Shown piece by piece: positions 11,024-21,149 of a stretch of 64,000 nt of DNA. Position numbers and translations under genes: made by a program. The stretch is from Nitrosococcus watsonii C-113 (lineage in GTDB: Bacteria > Pseudomonadota > Gammaproteobacteria > Nitrosococcales > Nitrosococcaceae): assembly GCF_000143085.1 (NCBI RefSeq), contig NC_014315.1, positions 558,001-622,000 of the forward strand, in the 5' to 3' direction. The notes below the pieces were generated by a model, which made no database searches, was not told the origin of the DNA, and saw nothing but the letters and a program-made list of their open reading frames with translations. Position 1 is the first letter of the stretch; each line of letters starts with the position of its first letter.

Positions 11024-11496
11024 ATAAGGTACCCTTGACGGAGAAAGGGGCGCAGCAATTGCGCGAAGAGTTGCGGGAACTTAAGACCGTAGTTAGGCCG
11101 AAAGTGGTGGCGGCCATTGCTGAAGCCCGTGCCCATGGTGATCTTAAAGAAAATGCAGAATACCATGCCGCCCGGGAAGAGCAGGGGTTTGTTGAAGGGC
11201 GTATCAGGGATTTGGAGCATCAGCTTGCCCATGCCCAGATAATTGATGTGAGTAAACTCCAGAAAGACGGCCGAGTAGTCTTTGGCGTGACTGTTGATTT
11301 AATTAATATAGAAACTGACGAGAAAGCAAGCTATCAAATCGTTGGCGATCTAGAAGCAAATATTAAAGAGAATAAAATCTCTATAAACTCTCCCATTGCT
11401 CGCGCCCTCATTGGAAAAAGAGAAGGAGATGAAATCCAGGTGCAAGCACCCAGTGGAGTCATTCTCTATGAGATTGCTGCCATAGGCTATCAATAA
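11020..11496 (+). CDS. greA: Transcription elongation factor GreA
   Basis: GreA (158 residues) enters the RNA polymerase secondary channel and stimulates cleavage of backtracked RNA. The N-terminal antiparallel coiled coil (about 1-75) ends in the tip acidic pair within [22 protein letters not shown]. The C-terminal FKBP-like domain includes [15 protein letters not shown]. Its start overlaps the carB stop by four bases. After greA the operon runs into a 361-bp stretch with no recognisable gene. Confidence 0.97.
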   Translation: MNKVPLTEKGAQQLREELRELKTVVRPKVVAAIAEARAHGDLKENAEYHAAREEQGFVEGRIRDLEHQLAHAQIIDVSKLQKDGRVVFGVTVDLINIETDEKASYQIVGDLEANIKENKISINSPIARALIGKREGDEIQVQAPSGVILYEIAAIGYQ

Positions 11497-11857
11497 ATAA
11501 ATGGAAATGATGGTGGCACTGGCGGATGGTAGTAGAGGTTAGGGCAATATTCATTTGGAATTAAACATGGATGTTGAATGCCCCCTAGCGAGGGTCGCGA
11601 AGTGCAAACGGCGTCCCACGCGCGAGGGGCAGGTTACTTGCCTTTTGCCATGAATGGGCGCTACGGTTTTCTCGCTTTCGGAGCCTAGGGTCGGGAGGAC
11701 CCGAGGTGAAAGCGCGTGGAGCGGCAAACCAACGGAGGCCAAGGTAAACTCTTTGCCGAAGGCTGCTAGGAAGCGCGAATTCTTCAGGTTGATGAGGTTT
11801 TGTAGGAACAAAACTGACATCAGTTATGGCGAAACTCCAACGATCCTCCATAAATCC
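11497..11857 (+). other. 361-bp structured intergenic stretch between greA and rlmE, possible repeat element
   Basis: No convincing gene is visible here. YhbY, often found next to rlmE in this neighbourhood, is absent. The GC-rich part (about 11576-11770) carries overlapping open frames on both strands whose translations are rich in Arg, Pro, Ser and Leu and match no family I know. That is typical of a non-coding repeat with few stop codons. Local dyads include GGGTC/GACCC around 11691-11705 and a perfect GTTTTGT/ACAAAAC hairpin at 11797-11814, just upstream of rlmE. It could be a dispersed repeat or a long leader. Confidence 0.4.
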
Positions 11858-12496
11858 ATGGCGAAACGTAAAAGTCATAGCGCTCGTTGGTTACGGGAAC
11901 ATTTCCGTGATTCCTATGTCACACAGGCTAAGGCGCAAGGGTATCGATCTCGTGCCGTTTTTAAGCTCCAGCAGATAGATGCACGGGAACGTTTATTATG
12001 TCCAGGTAGTGTTATTGTCGATCTCGGTGCAGCTCCAGGAGGTTGGTCCCAGTGGGCCGCTGATCGGGTCGGAGAGCGGGGTCAGGTGATTGCTCTGGAT
12101 ATTCTCCCCATGCTTCCATACCCTGGTGTACGGTTCATCCAGGGAGATTTTCGTGAGGATAATATTCTAGTTGAGTTACAGAATACCCTCACAGACTGTG
12201 CGGTAGATCTTGTAATGTCGGATATGGCTCCTAATATGAGCGGTATGGCGGCAGTAGATCAACCTCGTGTCATCTACCTTGGGGAGTTAGCGCTAGCCTT
12301 TGCCCAAGAAAGCTTAGGGCCAGAAGGCTCATTTTTACTTAAAACCTTCCAGGGTGAGGGGTTCGATACACTTTATGAAGTCATACGCCAGGATTTTTCT
12401 CAAGTGCGGATTCATAAGCCGCCGGCCTCACGAGGACGTAGTCGCGAGGTCTATATCGTCGCCAGGCGATCACGGAAGGATAATGGCGGGGAGTGA
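11858..12496 (+). CDS. rlmE: 23S rRNA 2'-O-methyltransferase (RlmE/RrmJ/FtsJ)
   Basis: RlmE methylates U2552 in the 23S rRNA A-loop using S-adenosylmethionine. The 212-residue protein shows the K-D-K-E catalytic set: Lys near [13 protein letters not shown], Asp in [11 protein letters not shown], Lys in [12 protein letters not shown] and Glu in RSREVYIVA. The SAM loop is [13 protein letters not shown]. The frame is open upstream to 11654, but ATG 11858 ([16 protein letters not shown]) gives family length and N-terminus. ftsH follows, as in E. coli. Confidence 0.95.
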   Translation: MAKRKSHSARWLREHFRDSYVTQAKAQGYRSRAVFKLQQIDARERLLCPGSVIVDLGAAPGGWSQWAADRVGERGQVIALDILPMLPYPGVRFIQGDFREDNILVELQNTLTDCAVDLVMSDMAPNMSGMAAVDQPRVIYLGELALAFAQESLGPEGSFLLKTFQGEGFDTLYEVIRQDFSQVRIHKPPASRGRSREVYIVARRSRKDNGGE

Positions 12497-12499
12497 AAT

Positions 12500-12530
12500 T
12501 GGTAGTCGCAGGGATTTGCGAGTGCTACCA
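12500..12530 (+). other. Hairpin between rlmE and ftsH
   Basis: TGGTAG at 12500-12505 pairs with CTACCA at 12525-12530, with an inner GCA/TGC pairing. No T-run follows, so it is not a standard terminator. It lies 20 bases before the ftsH ribosome site and could affect processing or ftsH translation. Confidence 0.35.
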
Positions 12531-12562
12531 GCACAGGAACCTAATGTACGAGGCATAACAGA

Positions 12563-14491
12563 TTGAGCGACATGGCAAAAAATATTATCTTGTGGGTAGT
12601 GATTGCCCTAGTACTGATGTCGGTTTTTAATAGCTTCGACACGCGTCAGGTAAGCGGCCATCACATTGATTACTCTCGATTCATCGCTGATGTTAAAAGT
12701 GGGCAGGTGAATAAAGTGGTGATCGACGGACGTCACATCAGTGGCGAAACAAGTGAAGGAAAGCATTTTACGACCTATAGTCCAGGCAACGATCCAGGTT
12801 TGATCGGTGATCTTCTGGGTAATGGTGTTGTCATTGAAGCCAAGCCAGAAGAGGGAACAGGGCTTTTAATGCAGGTGTTTATCTCCTGGTTCCCGATGTT
12901 ATTGCTCATTGCAGTATGGATTTTCTTCATGCGACAGATGCAGGGCGGCGGAGCTGGAGGCCGTGGAGCAATGTCGTTTGGTAAAAGCCGCGCGCGTATG
13001 CTGAGCGAAGAGCAGGTAAAAGTTACCTTTGGTGATGTCGCTGGGTGTGACGAGGCAAAGGAAGAAGTCCAGGAATTGGTAGAGTTTTTGCGCGAGCCCG
13101 GTCGTTTTCAAAAATTAGGAGGTAAAATTCCCCGGGGCGTGCTTATGGTGGGACCGCCAGGAACAGGAAAAACCTTATTGGCGAGGGCAATTGCTGGCGA
13201 AGCCAAGGTTCCCTTCTTCACTATTTCCGGCTCTGATTTTGTGGAAATGTTTGTGGGTGTGGGAGCCTCACGGGTACGGGATATGTTTGAGAACGCCAAA
13301 AAGCATGCGCCTTGCATCATTTTTATCGACGAAATTGATGCTGTTGGGCGCCAGCGTGGTGCTGGCCTGGGGGGTGGCCATGATGAGCGAGAGCAGACCC
13401 TCAATCAAATGCTGGTGGAGATGGATGGGTTTGAAGGCAACGAAGGCGTTATCGTGATTGCTGCAACCAACCGTCCTGATGTGCTGGATCCAGCTCTATT
13501 GCGGCCAGGGCGCTTTGATCGGCAGGTTGTGGTTTCTCTCCCAGATATCCGGGGGCGGGCACAAATCCTTAAAGTTCACCTTCGTAAGGTCCCAGTCGCG
13601 GAAGATGTTGCGCCAGACCTCATTGCACGGGGTACCCCAGGTTTTTCTGGCGCCGATCTTGCTAACTTGGTCAATGAGGCTGCTTTGTTTGCCGCCCGTG
13701 GCAACAAGCGCTTAGTCGATATGCAAGACTTAGAGCAAGCCAAGGATAAAATCCTGATGGGTGTTGAGCGGCGTTCAGCGGTGATGAGTGAGGACGATAA
13801 GAGGCTCACTGCTTATCATGAAGCTGGGCACGCTATCATTGGCCGTTTGGTCCCCTCGCACGATCCTGTTTACAAGGTAAGCATCATTCCTCGGGGCCGG
13901 GCACTAGGCGTGACTATGTTCTTGCCCGAAGAAGATCGCTATAGCATGAGTAAGCTGCAGATAGAAAGCCAAATCTCTAGCCTCTTTGGCGGGCGTTTGG
14001 CAGAAGAATTGATCTTTGGCGCAGAGTCGGTAACCACGGGTGCTTCCAATGATATCCAGCGTGCTACTGAGTTAGCCCGCAATATGGTGACCAAGTGGGG
14101 GCTTTCGGAAAAGCTAGGTCCACTGGCTTATGGTGAAGAAGAAGGTGAAGTTTTTCTGGGCCACTCTGTGACTCAGCATAAGGGTATTGCGGATACGACT
14201 GCTTCGGAAATTGATGCTGAAGTACGGGCTATTATTGACCGCAATTACCTGCGGGCAAAACGGCTTTTAGAGGAGAATATGGATAAATTACACCTCATGT
14301 CCGATGCTTTAATGAAATACGAGACCATCGATAAGGAACAAATCGATGACATTATGGCCGGTAAGGAAGCACGACCACCTAAAGCGGGTGGATCTTCTGA
14401 TGCGGAACCACCCAGTGGGAGTGACGCAGTACCACCTAAAGGGAAGGAAGAACGGCCTGTAGGGGGGTCTATCCCAGCTGGTCAGCATTAA
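12563..14491 (+). CDS. ftsH: ATP-dependent zinc metalloprotease FtsH
   Basis: FtsH is a hexameric inner-membrane AAA+ protease that degrades membrane and regulatory proteins. Two membrane segments flank a periplasmic loop: about residues 5-23 ([14 protein letters not shown]) and 100-121 ([17 protein letters not shown]). The AAA domain has Walker [14 protein letters not shown], Walker [11 protein letters not shown] and the SRH. The zinc protease motif is HEAGH. The C-terminal tail is rich in Pro, Gly and Ser. TTG 12563 has GAGG nine bases upstream and encodes MSDMAKN; the in-frame ATG at 12572 (MAKN) is the alternative, an ambiguity also seen in E. coli. Confidence 0.96.
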   Translation: MSDMAKNIILWVVIALVLMSVFNSFDTRQVSGHHIDYSRFIADVKSGQVNKVVIDGRHISGETSEGKHFTTYSPGNDPGLIGDLLGNGVVIEAKPEEGTGLLMQVFISWFPMLLLIAVWIFFMRQMQGGGAGGRGAMSFGKSRARMLSEEQVKVTFGDVAGCDEAKEEVQELVEFLREPGRFQKLGGKIPRGVLMVGPPGTGKTLLARAIAGEAKVPFFTISGSDFVEMFVGVGASRVRDMFENAKKHAPCIIFIDEIDAVGRQRGAGLGGGHDEREQTLNQMLVEMDGFEGNEGVIVIAATNRPDVLDPALLRPGRFDRQVVVSLPDIRGRAQILKVHLRKVPVAEDVAPDLIARGTPGFSGADLANLVNEAALFAARGNKRLVDMQDLEQAKDKILMGVERRSAVMSEDDKRLTAYHEAGHAIIGRLVPSHDPVYKVSIIPRGRALGVTMFLPEEDRYSMSKLQIESQISSLFGGRLAEELIFGAESVTTGASNDIQRATELARNMVTKWGLSEKLGPLAYGEEEGEVFLGHSVTQHKGIADTTASEIDAEVRAIIDRNYLRAKRLLEENMDKLHLMSDALMKYETIDKEQIDDIMAGKEARPPKAGGSSDAEPPSGSDAVPPKGKEERPVGGSIPAGQH

Positions 14492-14513
14492 TTTAACTGG
14501 AGAGTAAGCGAGC

Positions 14514-14558
14514 AGTGCTCAGCGTGTAAGTTAAGAATTTCACGCTGAGCACTTTTTT
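14514..14558 (+). terminator. Strong intrinsic terminator after ftsH
   Basis: The 13-bp arms AGTGCTCAGCGTG (14514-14526) and CACGCTGAGCACT (14541-14553) are perfectly complementary around a 14-base loop. They are followed directly by a run of six T (the last arm base plus 14554-14558), with further T-rich sequence after it. This separates ftsH from folP. Confidence 0.93.
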
Positions 14559-14585
14559 ATTTTTCAGTTTTAAAGGCTGAAGTTG

Positions 14586-15446
14586 ATGGCGCATTGCGCA
14601 ACCCCTCTGCCACGATGCCTTGATTGTGGGGGTAAGGTTCTCAAGCTTAATCGTCCCCAAGTTATGGGGGTTCTCAATGTCACCCCTGACTCTTTTTCCG
14701 ATGGCGGTAAATATCTGATTTTAGAGCGGGCGCTTTGGCGTGCGCGCCAGATGATGCAAGAGGGAGCGGCCATTATTGATGTGGGGGGGGAATCAACTCG
14801 TCCTGGTGCAGCTCCCGTTTCTGTAGAAGAAGAGTTACACCGGGTCATTCCTGTCATTGAGGCCCTTAGCAGAGAAATTCCTATTCCTCTTTCCGTTGAT
14901 ACTAGTAAGCCCGAAATAATGCGTGCTGCGGTTGCAGCGGGCGCCGGTTTTATTAATGATATAAACGCCCTGCGGCAGGAGGGCGCGCTAGCAGCAGCTA
15001 GTGAACTGGGCGTGCCTATTTGTTTAATGCATATGCGGGGCAAGCCCCAGACTATGCAACAAAATCCTGTATATAGTGATGTAGTGGAGGAAGTGCGGGA
15101 ATTTTTGTTAGAGCGGATAATTGCCTGTGAACAGAGTGGTATTCCTAGCGAGCGGCTAATGCTTGACCCTGGCTTTGGTTTTGGCAAGCAATCTGTTCAT
15201 AACCTATTGTTACTCAAGTACCTCAACCGTATTTGTGAGCTTGGTTTTCCGGTGTTGGTGGGGCTTTCGCGTAAGTCTCTTATTGGTACAATGCTAACAT
15301 TACCGGTAGAAGAGCGTCTCTATGGTGGTTTAGCTTTGGCTACCCTAGCTGCTTGGCAAGGCGCTACCATAGTACGGACCCATGATGTTCAAGCGACGAT
15401 GCAAGCACTCACTCTCTGTGATAACGTCCAAAAGGCGGAAGAATAA
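14586..15446 (+). CDS. folP: Dihydropteroate synthase
   Basis: FolP (286 residues) joins p-aminobenzoate to the pterin pyrophosphate in folate synthesis. Signature motifs are GVLNVTPDSFSDGGKY (about 29-44), DVGGESTRPGAAPV (about 65-78), DINALRQEG, CLMHMRGKPQTMQ and the C-terminal LVGLSRKSLIG. AAAGG at 14572-14576 lies nine bases before ATG 14586; an in-frame TTG at 14583 is also possible. glmM follows 15 bp downstream, the conserved folP-glmM pair. Confidence 0.96.
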   Translation: MAHCATPLPRCLDCGGKVLKLNRPQVMGVLNVTPDSFSDGGKYLILERALWRARQMMQEGAAIIDVGGESTRPGAAPVSVEEELHRVIPVIEALSREIPIPLSVDTSKPEIMRAAVAAGAGFINDINALRQEGALAAASELGVPICLMHMRGKPQTMQQNPVYSDVVEEVREFLLERIIACEQSGIPSERLMLDPGFGFGKQSVHNLLLLKYLNRICELGFPVLVGLSRKSLIGTMLTLPVEERLYGGLALATLAAWQGATIVRTHDVQATMQALTLCDNVQKAEE

Positions 15447-15461
15447 GATAAGTCACGAATA

Positions 15462-16817
15462 ATGGAAAAAAAATATTTTGGTACGGATGGAATACGCGGC
15501 CAGGTGGGGGAATACCCTATTACTCCAGACTTTATCCTCCATTTAGGATGGGCAGTTGGAAGGGTACTGGCTCGAGGCCGTCAAAGCAAGGTTCTAATTG
15601 GTAAAGATACGCGGATTTCGGGTTATATGTTTGAATCGGCGCTCCAGGCAGGGCTTTCAGCAGCGGGTGTGGATATCCGCTTACTGGGACCTATGCCGAC
15701 TCCAGCGATCGCCTATCTTACTCGGACTCTTCATGCCAAAGCTGGGATCGTCATTAGCGCCTCTCATAATCCTTATTATGATAACGGGATTAAGTTTTTC
15801 TCAAGCGCCGGCACCAAGCTGCCTGATGAGATTGAAGTTGCTATTGAAGCGGAACTTGAGAAGCCCATGCAAACCACCGTTTCCTCTTGTCTTGGTAAGG
15901 CAGAACGAGTGGTAGATGCTGCCGGCCGTTATATCGAGTTTTGCAAGAGTACCGGGCCAGCAAGTGTCGATCTCTCAGGGCTGCGATTAGTGGTGGACTG
16001 TGCCCATGGAGCGACTTATCAGGTGGCACCCGAGGTATTTGCTGAAATGGGAGCGGACATTACGGTTATTGGCGTTTCTCCCGACGGTTTGAATATTAAT
16101 GAGAATTGTGGTTCCACTGCCCTTGAGTCCCTCCAACACAAAGTGCTCGAATGTAATGCGGATGCGGGCATTGCTTTGGATGGAGATGGTGACCGGGTCA
16201 TTATGATTGATCATAGAGGAGAGATCGTTGATGGGGATGATATACTTTATATCATTGCTCGGGCACGCCAGCGAACCAGTAAGTTAATGGGAGCGGTAGT
16301 TGGAACCTTGATGAGCAATCTAGGATTAGAGAAAGCATTAGCTGCTTTAGGTATCCCTCTAATGCGATCTCAAGTGGGGGATCGCTACGTATTAGAGATG
16401 TTGCAATGCAATGGCTATTCTCTAGGAGGAGAGTCTTCAGGGCATATTATCTGCCTTGATCGAACGACTACCGGAGATGGTATTGTTTCAGCTCTGCAGG
16501 TTCTGGTGGAGATGGTTGCTATGGGCCATTCTCTCTATGAGCTTAAGTCTGGAGTAGTTAAATATCCCCAATGTCTCATCAATGTCCAGGTAGCGCGGGC
16601 TATTAATTTTAGCAATAACAATGCCATTATTAGCGCTGTGCAAGCAATTGAAAATCAACTGGGAGATGAGGGGCGAGTCTTATTACGGCCATCGGGAACC
16701 GAACCAGTGGTGCGGGTGATGGTTGAGGGCAGAGATACCTCGCAGGTGAATACTTTAGCGCAGCAGCTTGCTCAAGAAGTAGCCTTCCATCTGGGTAGCT
16801 CTCAAATTCGTCCTTAA
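15462..16817 (+). CDS. glmM: Phosphoglucosamine mutase
   Basis: GlmM converts glucosamine-6-phosphate to glucosamine-1-phosphate for UDP-GlcNAc, feeding peptidoglycan and LPS. The 451-residue protein starts [21 protein letters not shown]. The phosphoserine loop is [19 protein letters not shown] (about 97-115), the metal loop is [12 protein letters not shown] (about 239-250), the sugar loop is GGESSGHI, and the phosphate-binding loop is [15 protein letters not shown]. It is cotranscribed with folP; tpiA follows after 98 bp. Confidence 0.97.
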   Translation: MEKKYFGTDGIRGQVGEYPITPDFILHLGWAVGRVLARGRQSKVLIGKDTRISGYMFESALQAGLSAAGVDIRLLGPMPTPAIAYLTRTLHAKAGIVISASHNPYYDNGIKFFSSAGTKLPDEIEVAIEAELEKPMQTTVSSCLGKAERVVDAAGRYIEFCKSTGPASVDLSGLRLVVDCAHGATYQVAPEVFAEMGADITVIGVSPDGLNINENCGSTALESLQHKVLECNADAGIALDGDGDRVIMIDHRGEIVDGDDILYIIARARQRTSKLMGAVVGTLMSNLGLEKALAALGIPLMRSQVGDRYVLEMLQCNGYSLGGESSGHIICLDRTTTGDGIVSALQVLVEMVAMGHSLYELKSGVVKYPQCLINVQVARAINFSNNNAIISAVQAIENQLGDEGRVLLRPSGTEPVVRVMVEGRDTSQVNTLAQQLAQEVAFHLGSSQIRP

Positions 16818-16915
16818 CGAAGGACAGTGGATTTATGATGGTGAAATTGCTTTTTACAGCTATCTACAGTAGACTAACGGGCCTTTTCAAATCAAGCCAT
16901 ATGATGAGGTCCTAG

Positions 16916-17668
16916 GTGCGTACATCCCTAGTCGTTGGTAACTGGAAGATGAATGGCTCGCGGGCCGCTAACCGCGCTTTGTTAGAATCTATGCGCAAGG
17001 AAATGGAAGCTGGAGTAGTTGCGGAGGTGGCGGTTTGCCCACCTTTTGTATACCTTGCTGACATGGAATCCTTGTTACAAGGATCGGTTATTAATTGGGG
17101 CGCTCAAAATTTATCCCATCATGAAATGGGAGCTTATACTGGAGAGATCGCTCCTTCCATGCTAGCCGATCTAGGTTGCCGTTTCGTCATTATAGGTCAC
17201 TCCGAGCGGCGTACCCTGTACGGAGAAACGGACAGCCTCGTGGCTGAAAAGGCTATTGCTGCCCAGAAGGTAGATATTATTCCCATCATTTGTGTTGGTG
17301 AAACCCTACAAGAGCGCGAACAGAATATTACTGAGCAAGTTGTAGAGCGCCAGCTAAATGCTGTTTTACAACTTGCTGGCGTTAACGCCTTGAAGAAAGC
17401 TGTTATTGCCTATGAACCGATATGGGCCATTGGTACCGGCCGCACCGCAACTCCCGAGCAAGCCCAGGAGGTGCATGCTTTCATTCGAGGTCATGTGGCG
17501 GTTCAAAATTCCGGTATAGCTGAGGAATTACTCGTCCTCTATGGTGGTAGCGTTAAAGGAAGCAATGCGGCGCAATTATTGGCGATGCCGGATATTGATG
17601 GCGGTTTGATTGGCGGGGCCTCCCTGAATGCCAAAGAATTTCTGACAATCTGCCAAGCGGCAGTCTAA
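16916..17668 (+). CDS. tpiA: Triosephosphate isomerase
   Basis: TpiA (250 residues) interconverts dihydroxyacetone phosphate and glyceraldehyde-3-phosphate. Catalytic residues are visible: Asn/Lys in GNWKMNGS, His in VIIGHSERR, Glu in AYEPIWAIGTGRTATPEQ, and the phosphate loop YGGSVKGSNA. The start is GTG at 16916 with GAGG six bases upstream (16906-16909). It precedes secG by eight bases, the usual tpiA-secG pairing. Confidence 0.97.
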   Translation: MRTSLVVGNWKMNGSRAANRALLESMRKEMEAGVVAEVAVCPPFVYLADMESLLQGSVINWGAQNLSHHEMGAYTGEIAPSMLADLGCRFVIIGHSERRTLYGETDSLVAEKAIAAQKVDIIPIICVGETLQEREQNITEQVVERQLNAVLQLAGVNALKKAVIAYEPIWAIGTGRTATPEQAQEVHAFIRGHVAVQNSGIAEELLVLYGGSVKGSNAAQLLAMPDIDGGLIGGASLNAKEFLTICQAAV

Positions 17669-17676
17669 GAGAAATT

Positions 17677-18138
17677 ATGCATAGTGTACTATTAGTTTTT
17701 CATATTGTGGTCGCCATAGCGTTAGTTGGCTTAGTGCTTATTCAGCATGGTAAAGGGGCTGATGCGGGCGCTGCTTTCGGTAGCGGTGCATCGGCAACCG
17801 TTTTCGGGGCGCGTGGCTCAGGGAGTTTTCTTACCCGGGCTAGTGCTATACTAGCGGCGGCATTTTTTATCACCAGCTTATCATTGGCTTATTTTTCTGT
17901 GCGAAAGCCCCAGGAAACCAGTGTTACCCAAACTACGAAGCCAAGGGTTATTGCTGATGAAAATATGGTGATCCCTTCTTTACCTAAAGATGAGGATGAA
18001 GAGGGGGTGGTTAAAAAGTCTCTTGAAGGTGATCGGCAGCTAGATCCTAACCAAGGAAAGGAGGCGGAGTCCTCTGAATCCCTAGCAGCGCCCTCCGAGA
18101 TTCCAGCATTGCCGTCCGAGGTGTCGCCTGAGCAATAA
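17677..18138 (+). CDS. secG: Protein translocase subunit SecG
   Basis: SecG is the small auxiliary subunit of the SecYEG translocon. Two membrane segments are visible (about residues 4-22 and 52-72), with the conserved loop QHGKGADAGAAFGSGASATVFGARGSGSFLTRA between them. At 153 residues it is longer than E. coli SecG (110) because of an acidic C-terminal tail rich in Glu, Ser and Pro. It is followed by tRNA-Leu and the nuo operon, a common arrangement. Confidence 0.95.
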   Translation: MHSVLLVFHIVVAIALVGLVLIQHGKGADAGAAFGSGASATVFGARGSGSFLTRASAILAAAFFITSLSLAYFSVRKPQETSVTQTTKPRVIADENMVIPSLPKDEDEEGVVKKSLEGDRQLDPNQGKEAESSESLAAPSEIPALPSEVSPEQ

Positions 18139-18161
18139 TATTAAAGGCAGTTAACTGCATC

Positions 18162-18246
18162 GCCGATGTGGTGGAATTGGTAGACACGCTGTCTTGAGGG
18201 GGCAGTGGGGAAACCCGTGCCGGTTCGACTCCGGCCATCGGCACCA
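18162..18246 (+). tRNA. tRNA-Leu (anticodon GAG)
   Basis: The sequence folds as a class II tRNA. The acceptor stem is GCCGATG/CATCGGC with an encoded ACCA end. The anticodon stem CTGTC/GGCAG encloses loop TTGAGGG, giving anticodon GAG. A long variable arm follows, and the T loop GGTTCGACTCC is present. It lies between secG and nuoA, as in many gammaproteobacteria. Confidence 0.97.
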
Positions 18247-18360
18247 GAATTCTGGTGGTGGGTGCGGCTCCGGATAATAGCCTTTAGAGGCGGGCAGAGC
18301 CGATTAAATAATTTTTAAAAAGCGCCGCGATATAAGAGCGCTCCACACAGTCTGCTGAAT
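18247..18360 (+). promoter_or_regulatory. Leader between tRNA-Leu and nuoA with two hairpins
   Basis: CGGCTC (starting near 18265) can pair with GAGCCG near 18297-18302, and a second dyad AGCGC/GCGCT lies around 18320-18341. No clear Shine-Dalgarno site is seen directly before nuoA. The first hairpin is followed by an A/T-rich run with several T and may partly terminate tRNA readthrough. No promoter can be assigned with confidence. Confidence 0.35.
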
Positions 18361-18717
18361 ATGCTTGAGAATTACATTCCTGTTTTAGTGTTCATCATCG
18401 TTAGTCTACTGCTGGGCGGCGTTATGATGGTTCTAGGCTTTGGTTTAGCGCCATATCGCCCCGACCGCGAGAAAATCTCTCCTTATGAATGCGGGTTTGA
18501 AGCATTCGAAGATGCACGCATGAAATTTGATGTTCGTTACTACTTAGTAGCGATTCTATTTATTATTTTTGATCTTGAAATTGCTTTTCTTTTTCCATGG
18601 GCCGTAGTTCTAGATGATATCGGCCTATTTGGCTTTTTCTCTATGGTTGTCTTTTTGGCCATCTTAGTTGTTGGCTTTGTCTATGAATGGAAAAAAGGAG
18701 CCTTAGAATGGGAATAG
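18361..18717 (+). CDS. nuoA: NADH-quinone oxidoreductase subunit A
   Basis: NuoA (118 residues) is a three-helix membrane subunit of complex I near the quinone site. Membrane segments lie at about 6-28, 60-82 and 88-110. The conserved loop [21 protein letters not shown] with its Cys is intact. It opens the nuo operon and overlaps nuoB by 10 bases. Confidence 0.96.
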
Positions 18718-19184
18718 AAGGCGTACTGGAGCGTGGCGTTGTCACGACCACTGCCGACAAGCTCATCAATTGGGCGAGAACGGGTTCTCTTTGGCCGATG
18801 ACTTTTGGTCTTGCGTGCTGCGCTGTTGAGATGATGCATGCAGGGGCTTCCCGCTACGACATGGATCGCTTCGGCGTTATTTTCCGTCCTAGCCCACGCC
18901 AATCTGATGTAATGATTGTTGCCGGAACCCTAGTGAATAAAATGGCGCCTGCCCTGCGTAAGGTTTATGATCAAATGTCAGAGCCACGTTGGGTCATCTC
19001 CATGGGCTCTTGCGCCAACGGTGGGGGTTACTACCATTACTCCTATTCCGTCGTCCGTGGTTGTGATCGTATCGTGCCAGTTGATATTTATGTTCCTGGT
19101 TGTCCTCCGACCGCCGAAGCTTTGCTCTACGGTATTATTCAGCTACAGAATAAGATAAAGCGCAATTATACCATTGCCCGATAG
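18708..19184 (+). CDS. nuoB: NADH-quinone oxidoreductase subunit B
   Basis: NuoB (158 residues) carries the terminal iron-sulfur cluster N2 that reduces quinone. The tandem cysteines are in [12 protein letters not shown], with further ligands in [12 protein letters not shown] and [15 protein letters not shown]. The start is ATG 18708, preceded by AAAAGGAG (18693-18700), rather than the open frame extending to 18687. It overlaps the end of nuoA. Confidence 0.96.
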
Positions 19185-19210
19185 AGATCATATTAGGAGC
19201 CTACTTATTT

Positions 19211-19903
19211 ATGGCGAACGGTGTAGCAGATTTACGAAGACGTGTTGAGGGCCGTTTCGATGGTGAAATAGGCTCCTGCCGCCTCGACCGTGGGGAGCTC
19301 ACAATTGAGGTGCCCCGTGAATCTTATTTTGCGGTTTGTAAAACGCTGCGAGATGAAGAAGATTTTGGCTTTGAGCAATTAATTGATCTCTGTGGCGTGG
19401 ACTACCTGGAGCATGGAGTCGCCGATTGGGCGACCAGGAAAGCAACGGCACAAGGTTTTGGCCGTGCTGTAGAACGAAGGCAGCACAAAGAGCAGGCTTG
19501 GGCTGGGTTGCGTTTTGCCGTAGTCGTTCACCTTCTTTCGGTACGGCATAACTGGCGTTTGCGAGTGCGAACGTTTGTAGATGAAGAAATTCTGGTAGTG
19601 CCTTCGGTGATCCAACTCTGGGCCTCAGCCAATTGGTTCGAACGCGAGGCTTTTGACTTATTTGGTATTTTATTTGATGGCCATCCTGATCTGCGGCGTA
19701 TTTTGACGGATTACGGTTTTATTGGTCACCCTTTCCGTAAGGATTTCCCCCTAAGCGGTAATGTAGAGATGCGCTACGATCCCGAGCAGCAGCGGGTTAT
19801 CTACGAACCTGTAAGTATTGAACCTCGAGTACTGGTACCCCGGGTGATTCGCGATGATCACCGCTACCAAATCAAGGCTTCGGGGGGTAACGGCCATGGC
19901 TGA
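19211..19903 (+). CDS. nuoC: NADH-quinone oxidoreductase subunit C
   Basis: NuoC (230 residues) belongs to the 30-kDa subunit family of the peripheral arm. The conserved region is [42 protein letters not shown] (positions about 146-187). It is separate from NuoD, unlike the fused NuoCD of E. coli. A GGAGC-containing site lies upstream. It overlaps nuoD by eight bases. Confidence 0.96.
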   Translation: MANGVADLRRRVEGRFDGEIGSCRLDRGELTIEVPRESYFAVCKTLRDEEDFGFEQLIDLCGVDYLEHGVADWATRKATAQGFGRAVERRQHKEQAWAGLRFAVVVHLLSVRHNWRLRVRTFVDEEILVVPSVIQLWASANWFEREAFDLFGILFDGHPDLRRILTDYGFIGHPFRKDFPLSGNVEMRYDPEQQRVIYEPVSIEPRVLVPRVIRDDHRYQIKASGGNGHG

Positions 19904-21149
19904 GATCCAAAATTTTACGCTTAATTTTGGCCCGCAGCACCCAGCAGCGCATGGGGTTTTGCGGTTAGTGCTAGAGATGGATGGGGAGATCATCCAGCGG
20001 GCTGATCCTCATGTGGGTCTGCTCCATAGGGCTACGGAAAAACTCGCTGAGAGCAAGCCGTTCAATCAGAGCATCGGATATATGGACCGGCTAGACTATG
20101 TGTCTATGATGTGCAGTGAGCACGGTTATGTGAAGGCGATTGAGAAACTCCTCGGCATTGAGCCGCCCTTGCGGGCACAGTATATTCGGACGATGTTCGA
20201 TGAAATTACCCGTATTCTCAACCACCTCATGTGGTTAGGTGCCCATGGTCTGGATATTGGCGCCATGACGGTGTTTTTGTACTGTTTTCGGGAGCGGGAG
20301 GATCTCATGGACTGCTATGAAGCGGTTTCTGGAGCCCGTATGCACGCAACCTATTATCGTCCCGGTGGAGTTTATCGCGACTTGCCGGAGACGATGCCGG
20401 GATATCAACTTTCTAAGTGGCATAATGAAAAAGAGATAGCGGCACTTAATCGGAATCGAGAGGGATCTTTGCTTGATTTTATTGAAGATTTCACCACCCG
20501 CTTTCCTACTTGCGTGGATGAATATGAAACCCTACTGACCGATAATCGAATCTGGAAACAGCGCACGGTCGGCATTGGAGTCGTCACGCCGGAGAGGGCG
20601 TTGCAATTAGGTTTTACGGGACCCATGCTGCGTGGTTCAGGAGTGGAATGGGATTTACGGAAAAAACAACCCTACGCTGTGTATGACCAAGTAGATTTTG
20701 ATATTCCTGTGGGGGTCAATGGGGATTGCTATGACCGTTATTTGGTGCGGATAGAAGAGATGCGCCAGTCCAATCAAATCATCAGGCAGTGTGTGGATTG
20801 GCTGCGAAAAAACCCTGGCCCGGTTATAGTGAACAACTATAAGGTTGCTGCCCCCCCGCGGGAAGAAATGAAAAACGATATGGAGGTGCTGATTCATCAT
20901 TTCAAGCTATTTACCGAGGGGTATTGTGTTCCGGAAGGCGAAGCTTATGCAGCGGTAGAAGCGCCCAAGGGTGAATTTGGGGTTTACCTTATCTCGGATG
21001 GGGCTAATAAACCCTACCGGCTTAAAATCCGAGCGCCGGGGTTTGCTCATTTAGCCGCTATGGACGAAATGGTACAAGGTCATATGCTTGCCGATGTAGT
21101 TGCTATTATCGGAACCATGGATATTGTTTTTGGGGAGATCGATAGGTGA
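19896..21149 (+). CDS. nuoD: NADH-quinone oxidoreductase subunit D
   Basis: NuoD (417 residues) is the 49-kDa-type subunit that forms the quinone cavity with NuoB. The start [20 protein letters not shown] gives the family N-terminus. Quinone-site residues lie in [12 protein letters not shown] and in [12 protein letters not shown]. The C-terminus DIVFGEIDR is complete. The frame is open further upstream to 19854, but that region is inside nuoC and is not used. nuoE overlaps its end by four bases. Confidence 0.96.
   Translation: MAEIQNFTLNFGPQHPAAHGVLRLVLEMDGEIIQRADPHVGLLHRATEKLAESKPFNQSIGYMDRLDYVSMMCSEHGYVKAIEKLLGIEPPLRAQYIRTMFDEITRILNHLMWLGAHGLDIGAMTVFLYCFREREDLMDCYEAVSGARMHATYYRPGGVYRDLPETMPGYQLSKWHNEKEIAALNRNREGSLLDFIEDFTTRFPTCVDEYETLLTDNRIWKQRTVGIGVVTPERALQLGFTGPMLRGSGVEWDLRKKQPYAVYDQVDFDIPVGVNGDCYDRYLVRIEEMRQSNQIIRQCVDWLRKNPGPVIVNNYKVAAPPREEMKNDMEVLIHHFKLFTEGYCVPEGEAYAAVEAPKGEFGVYLISDGANKPYRLKIRAPGFAHLAAMDEMVQGHMLADVVAIIGTMDIVFGEIDR

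Noticed and set aside
11654-11857. A 68-residue N-terminal extension of RlmE
   Set aside because: The extension lies in the structured intergenic block, matches no RlmE, and ATG 11858 gives the family start.
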